Of a DNA stretch of 24,293 bases, positions 21,784 to 24,293 are shown piece after piece. Position 1 is the stretch's first letter; every line of letters starts with the position of its first letter. The DNA is from a virus: positions 1-24,293 of IMG/VR virus record IMGVR_UViG_3300009420_000088, one strand, 5' to 3'. Made by a program: the position numbers and the translations under genes. The notes below the pieces were generated by a model that did no database searches, was not told the DNA's origin, and was given only the letters and a program-made list of their open reading frames with translations.

Positions 21784-23157
21784 ATGGCTGAAGAAATTAA
21801 AGATTACACACCAGAATTACAAAAACTATTTGTAGAAACTCTAATATCAGATTCTGAAACATACAGTAGGTGTCAAAATATATTAAGTCATACATATTTT
21901 GAACAACCATTTATGGATTGTGTTCAATTTATAAAAAAATATGCTGATCAATATGGCAATTTGCCTGATACCGAAAAGATTCATGCAACATGTGGTGTAC
22001 AATTAAAAACTATAGAAACACCAACTGATCATGTATCATGGTTTTTAGATGAGTTTGAGCAATTTTGTAGACACAAAGCACTTACCGATGCAATTTTAAC
22101 TAGCACAGACTTATTAGAAAAGAACCAATTTGGTGCAGTAGAAGCACTTATTAAAGAGGCTGTAGGGGTTGGACTTGCTAAGAACTTGGGTACAGACTAT
22201 TACGAAAATCCAGCAGATAGACTTACAATATTAAGAGATAGAGACGGCAGAACAACAACAGGTTGGAAAAGTATAGATAAAAAACTTTATGGTGGATTTA
22301 ATAAAGGTGAATTAAACATATTTGCAGGTGGTAGTGGTGCAGGTAAAAGTTTATTTTTACAAAATTTAGCTCTTAATTGGAGTATAGAAAAACTTAATGT
22401 TGTATATGTAAGTTTGGAATTGTCTGAAGGATTAAGTGCAATGCGACTTGATAGTATGTCAACTGCAATACCCTCAAAAGAAATTATGAAAAATATTGAG
22501 GATGTATCTATTAAAGTACGTATGGATTCCAAACGTAATGGCAATTTACAAGTTGTACAGTTACCAAATGGTGTAAATGTTAATGATATAAAGGCATATC
22601 TTAAAGAATACCAAATACAACGAAAATGTAAAATAAATTGTGTTATAATTGACTATTTAGATTTAATGATGCCAGCAGGTCGTAAAGTACCACCAAGTGA
22701 TTTGTATGTTAAAGACAAATTAGTATCGGAAGAGTTAAGAAATTTAGCAGTTGAAGGTGATTATTTGTTTGTTACTGCATCACAATTAAACAGAGGTGCA
22801 GTAGATGAAATAGAATTTGATCACTCACATATTGGTGGTGGTATTAGTAAAATACAAACTGCTGACAATGTTATAGGCATTTTTAGTAGTCGCACAATGC
22901 GAGAACGTGGTCGTGTACAGATACAGTTTATGAAAACACGTTCTAGTAGTGGTGTTGGACAAAAAGTTGATTTAGAATTTGATCAAGAAACACTTAGAAT
23001 ACGTGATTTAGCAGAAGATGCCCAACAAGTAGATGAAACAGAAAGTATTATAGATAAATTAAAGAAAAAAAGTAATGTGGAGTTTATTAAAGAACCAAAA
23101 TCTACTCCAACAAATAATGCGGACCATCTTCGTAGTTTACTAAAGAAATTCGATTAA
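21784..23157 (+). CDS. gp41: Replicative DNA helicase gp41 (DnaB-like)
   Basis: The 457-residue protein is the hexameric 5'-3' replication fork helicase and works with the adjacent gp61. The N-terminal domain (1-130) is helical. The RecA-like motor has GELNIFAGGSGAGKS (175-189) as Walker A with K188, VVYVSLELSE (206-215), and NCVIIDYLDLM (285-295) as Walker B with D290. TASQLNRGAVDE and DNVIGIFSSR, with an arginine near the finger position, follow. T4 gp41 is 475 aa. The C-terminal tail is acidic then basic. No ribosome site is visible in the 3-nt gap, so translation is probably coupled to primase. Confidence 0.95.
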   Translation: MAEEIKDYTPELQKLFVETLISDSETYSRCQNILSHTYFEQPFMDCVQFIKKYADQYGNLPDTEKIHATCGVQLKTIETPTDHVSWFLDEFEQFCRHKALTDAILTSTDLLEKNQFGAVEALIKEAVGVGLAKNLGTDYYENPADRLTILRDRDGRTTTGWKSIDKKLYGGFNKGELNIFAGGSGAGKSLFLQNLALNWSIEKLNVVYVSLELSEGLSAMRLDSMSTAIPSKEIMKNIEDVSIKVRMDSKRNGNLQVVQLPNGVNVNDIKAYLKEYQIQRKCKINCVIIDYLDLMMPAGRKVPPSDLYVKDKLVSEELRNLAVEGDYLFVTASQLNRGAVDEIEFDHSHIGGGISKIQTADNVIGIFSSRTMRERGRVQIQFMKTRSSSGVGQKVDLEFDQETLRIRDLAEDAQQVDETESIIDKLKKKSNVEFIKEPKSTPTNNADHLRSLLKKFD

Positions 23158-23167
23158 CAAAAATAAA

Positions 23168-23175
23168 ATAAATAT
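23168..23175 (+). promoter_or_regulatory. Weak late-promoter-like site AATAAATA
   Basis: Seven of eight bases of the late core, as at the gp19 site, but without the CTAGAAA extension, in a 49-nt gap between gp41 and the next gene. A small hairpin ATACG-GACA-CGTAT follows (23176-23189). AT-rich context makes chance likely. Confidence 0.28.
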
Positions 23176-23206
23176 ATACGGACACGTATCTCTAAGGTTT
23201 TAATAA

Positions 23207-23461
23207 ATGAAACATAAAACAAAATCATTGCTGGAGGAAATTAATAGTATAACCCCAGTCAGAGATAAGAAGCAAATTTTACGCTCTCGCGGTGAAAATG
23301 CAATCGCTGGAATGATTAATCTTCTCGAATACATTGAAAATCAATGGGGTGAAGATGAAGCAGAACGCATTGTTAGTCGTGTTATGTTGAGCGTAAAAAA
23401 ACGAGACCCCCAAAAATTTTATAATACTCTATCAAGTCTAAGGTACCATAATGAACATTGA
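23207..23461 (+). CDS. Unknown 84-residue helical protein
   Basis: No named family. The basic, helix-rich protein contains LRSRGENAIAGMINLLEYIE (25-44) and then an amphipathic stretch EDEAERIVSRVMLSVKKRDPQKF (about 49-71). This looks constrained and like a small marine-phage protein of unknown role. A weak TAAGG ribosome site lies upstream. It ends in an 11-nt overlap with the next gene, so the two are probably coupled. Confidence 0.64.
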   Translation: MKHKTKSLLEEINSITPVRDKKQILRSRGENAIAGMINLLEYIENQWGEDEAERIVSRVMLSVKKRDPQKFYNTLSSLRYHNEH

Positions 23462-24293
23462 AGACCTTATCCGCAAAAAGGGAATGGCTCATATAGAGGA
23501 ATTGCCTACACATGCATTTATCAGATATGTGCGGGAAATAGAACACGTAAGTATTAGTGAAAAATTAGACGGGGCAAATTTACAAGTTGGTGTCGACGAA
23601 CATGGGTTTTATACGAGTCGAGGCGCAAAAGGTGGCGACAAACAGTATAATTCTGATGGTTACGGTACACGATTTGCAAGTACATATATGCGAGCGGCAC
23701 ACAAAGCCCTGGATAAAGTATCAGATACTTTAGAGGAGAATGGTGTCAGGCAAGGGACTGAAATAAATTTAGAAGTATTTTTCGGTGCTTTACCTAATAC
23801 CGTTCCATATAATGCTGATGGTATAAATCGTATAGTTTTCCTCGGTCAAACCGCTGGCGATAAGATTAATTTAACACGTTTGGCCAAAGACTTAAATGGT
23901 GTTCGTGTAACGATACAACTACAAAATGTACCTGATACTAATGACGGAAAAGATATATCCTATAATACTAGGAACTATGTATTTGAGTTTACACAGGTAC
24001 CTCAAATAAAAAATAAAATTAGTGATAGTAGAGTACAACAAATAGAGCAAGAGCTAACTGAGTATGAAAAATGGCTTGGTGGTGCTAGTGAGTTGGGTGG
24101 TCTTCCAAATCAAGAAGCCATTAATCTCAATATGAATAAAATCACAAAAGATAAACGTGATGGTGCAAAAGTAGTCAGAGAGAAAATTAAAGCTCAAGAC
24201 TTACAATTTAAAATGCTAGTAAAAAATGTTTTATTAGATACTTTTGTAAGGGATCGTGGAAGTAAATTTGGTCCAAAACCTGAAGATGGGGGA
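23451..24293 (+). CDS. Ligase-type nucleotidyltransferase, N-terminal part (partial)
   Basis: An open frame runs from the ATG at 23451 to the window end (281 codons, no stop). Residues 36-43 (SEKLDGAN) match nucleotidyltransferase motif I (KxDG), making K38 the likely AMP-accepting lysine. TSRGAKGG (55-62) fits motif Ia, and EINLEVFFG (104-112) fits motif III with E108. The N-terminus (1-35) is helical, and residues 190-260 insert a helical, coiled-coil-like stretch with many K and E. Motifs IV and V would lie near or past the window end. It joins or seals nucleic acid ends, or caps or charges another substrate; DNA versus RNA ligase cannot be settled here. Confidence 0.68.
   Translation, partial: MNIEDLIRKKGMAHIEELPTHAFIRYVREIEHVSISEKLDGANLQVGVDEHGFYTSRGAKGGDKQYNSDGYGTRFASTYMRAAHKALDKVSDTLEENGVRQGTEINLEVFFGALPNTVPYNADGINRIVFLGQTAGDKINLTRLAKDLNGVRVTIQLQNVPDTNDGKDISYNTRNYVFEFTQVPQIKNKISDSRVQQIEQELTEYEKWLGGASELGGLPNQEAINLNMNKITKDKRDGAKVVREKIKAQDLQFKMLVKNVLLDTFVRDRGSKFGPKPEDGG

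Overview
The window is a piece of a T4-like tailed phage genome (myovirus, low GC). Diagnostic genes are tail sheath C-terminus, tail tube gp19, head completion gp4, terminase gp16/gp17, gp32, UvsX, UvsY, UvsW, primase gp61 and helicase gp41. The gp32 sequence and several lineage-specific unknowns look closer to marine T4-like phages (cyanophage or SAR11-phage type) than to T4 itself. The low GC and AT-rich codon use suit a low-GC marine host; that host guess is inference. No tRNA, IS element or CRISPR array was seen.

Region 1 (1-8495) is the virion and packaging block, all on the plus strand: sheath end, terminator, gp19, a larger tube-fold protein, an unknown, gp4, gp16, three unknown acidic proteins, gp17 and two further unknowns. 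T4-type late promoter motifs (xATAAATACTA) precede gp19 and the 439-residue protein. Region 2 (8496-17266) is the recombination and replication block: gp32 from a strong sigma70-type promoter, a terminator, uvsX, a small unknown, uvsY, a terminator, an AAA+ ATPase from its own sigma70-type promoter, a complete DnaJ co-chaperone, a small Cys-containing protein, a probable GT-B glycosyltransferase, UvsW and an unknown. Region 3 (17267-24293) mixes both classes. Two minus-strand genes (a probable structural protein and a conserved unknown) and one plus-strand late structural gene sit among replisome genes: a possible gp62 clamp-loader subunit, a zinc-finger protein, a 194-residue remnant-like homologue of bacterial DnaE, primase gp61, helicase gp41, a small unknown and a ligase-type nucleotidyltransferase that runs off the window end.

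Two promoter classes explain the layout. Sigma70-like sites (TTGACA-like, 17-18 nt, TATAAT-like) serve replication and recombination genes, and all four place an ATG 5-7 nt after the -10 box. TATAAATA-type sites serve structural genes. At 17814-17842 the two classes overlap on opposite strands. The most unusual item is the miniature DnaE-like protein at 19029-19613: it keeps counterparts of all three catalytic aspartates of C-family polymerases in under 200 residues.
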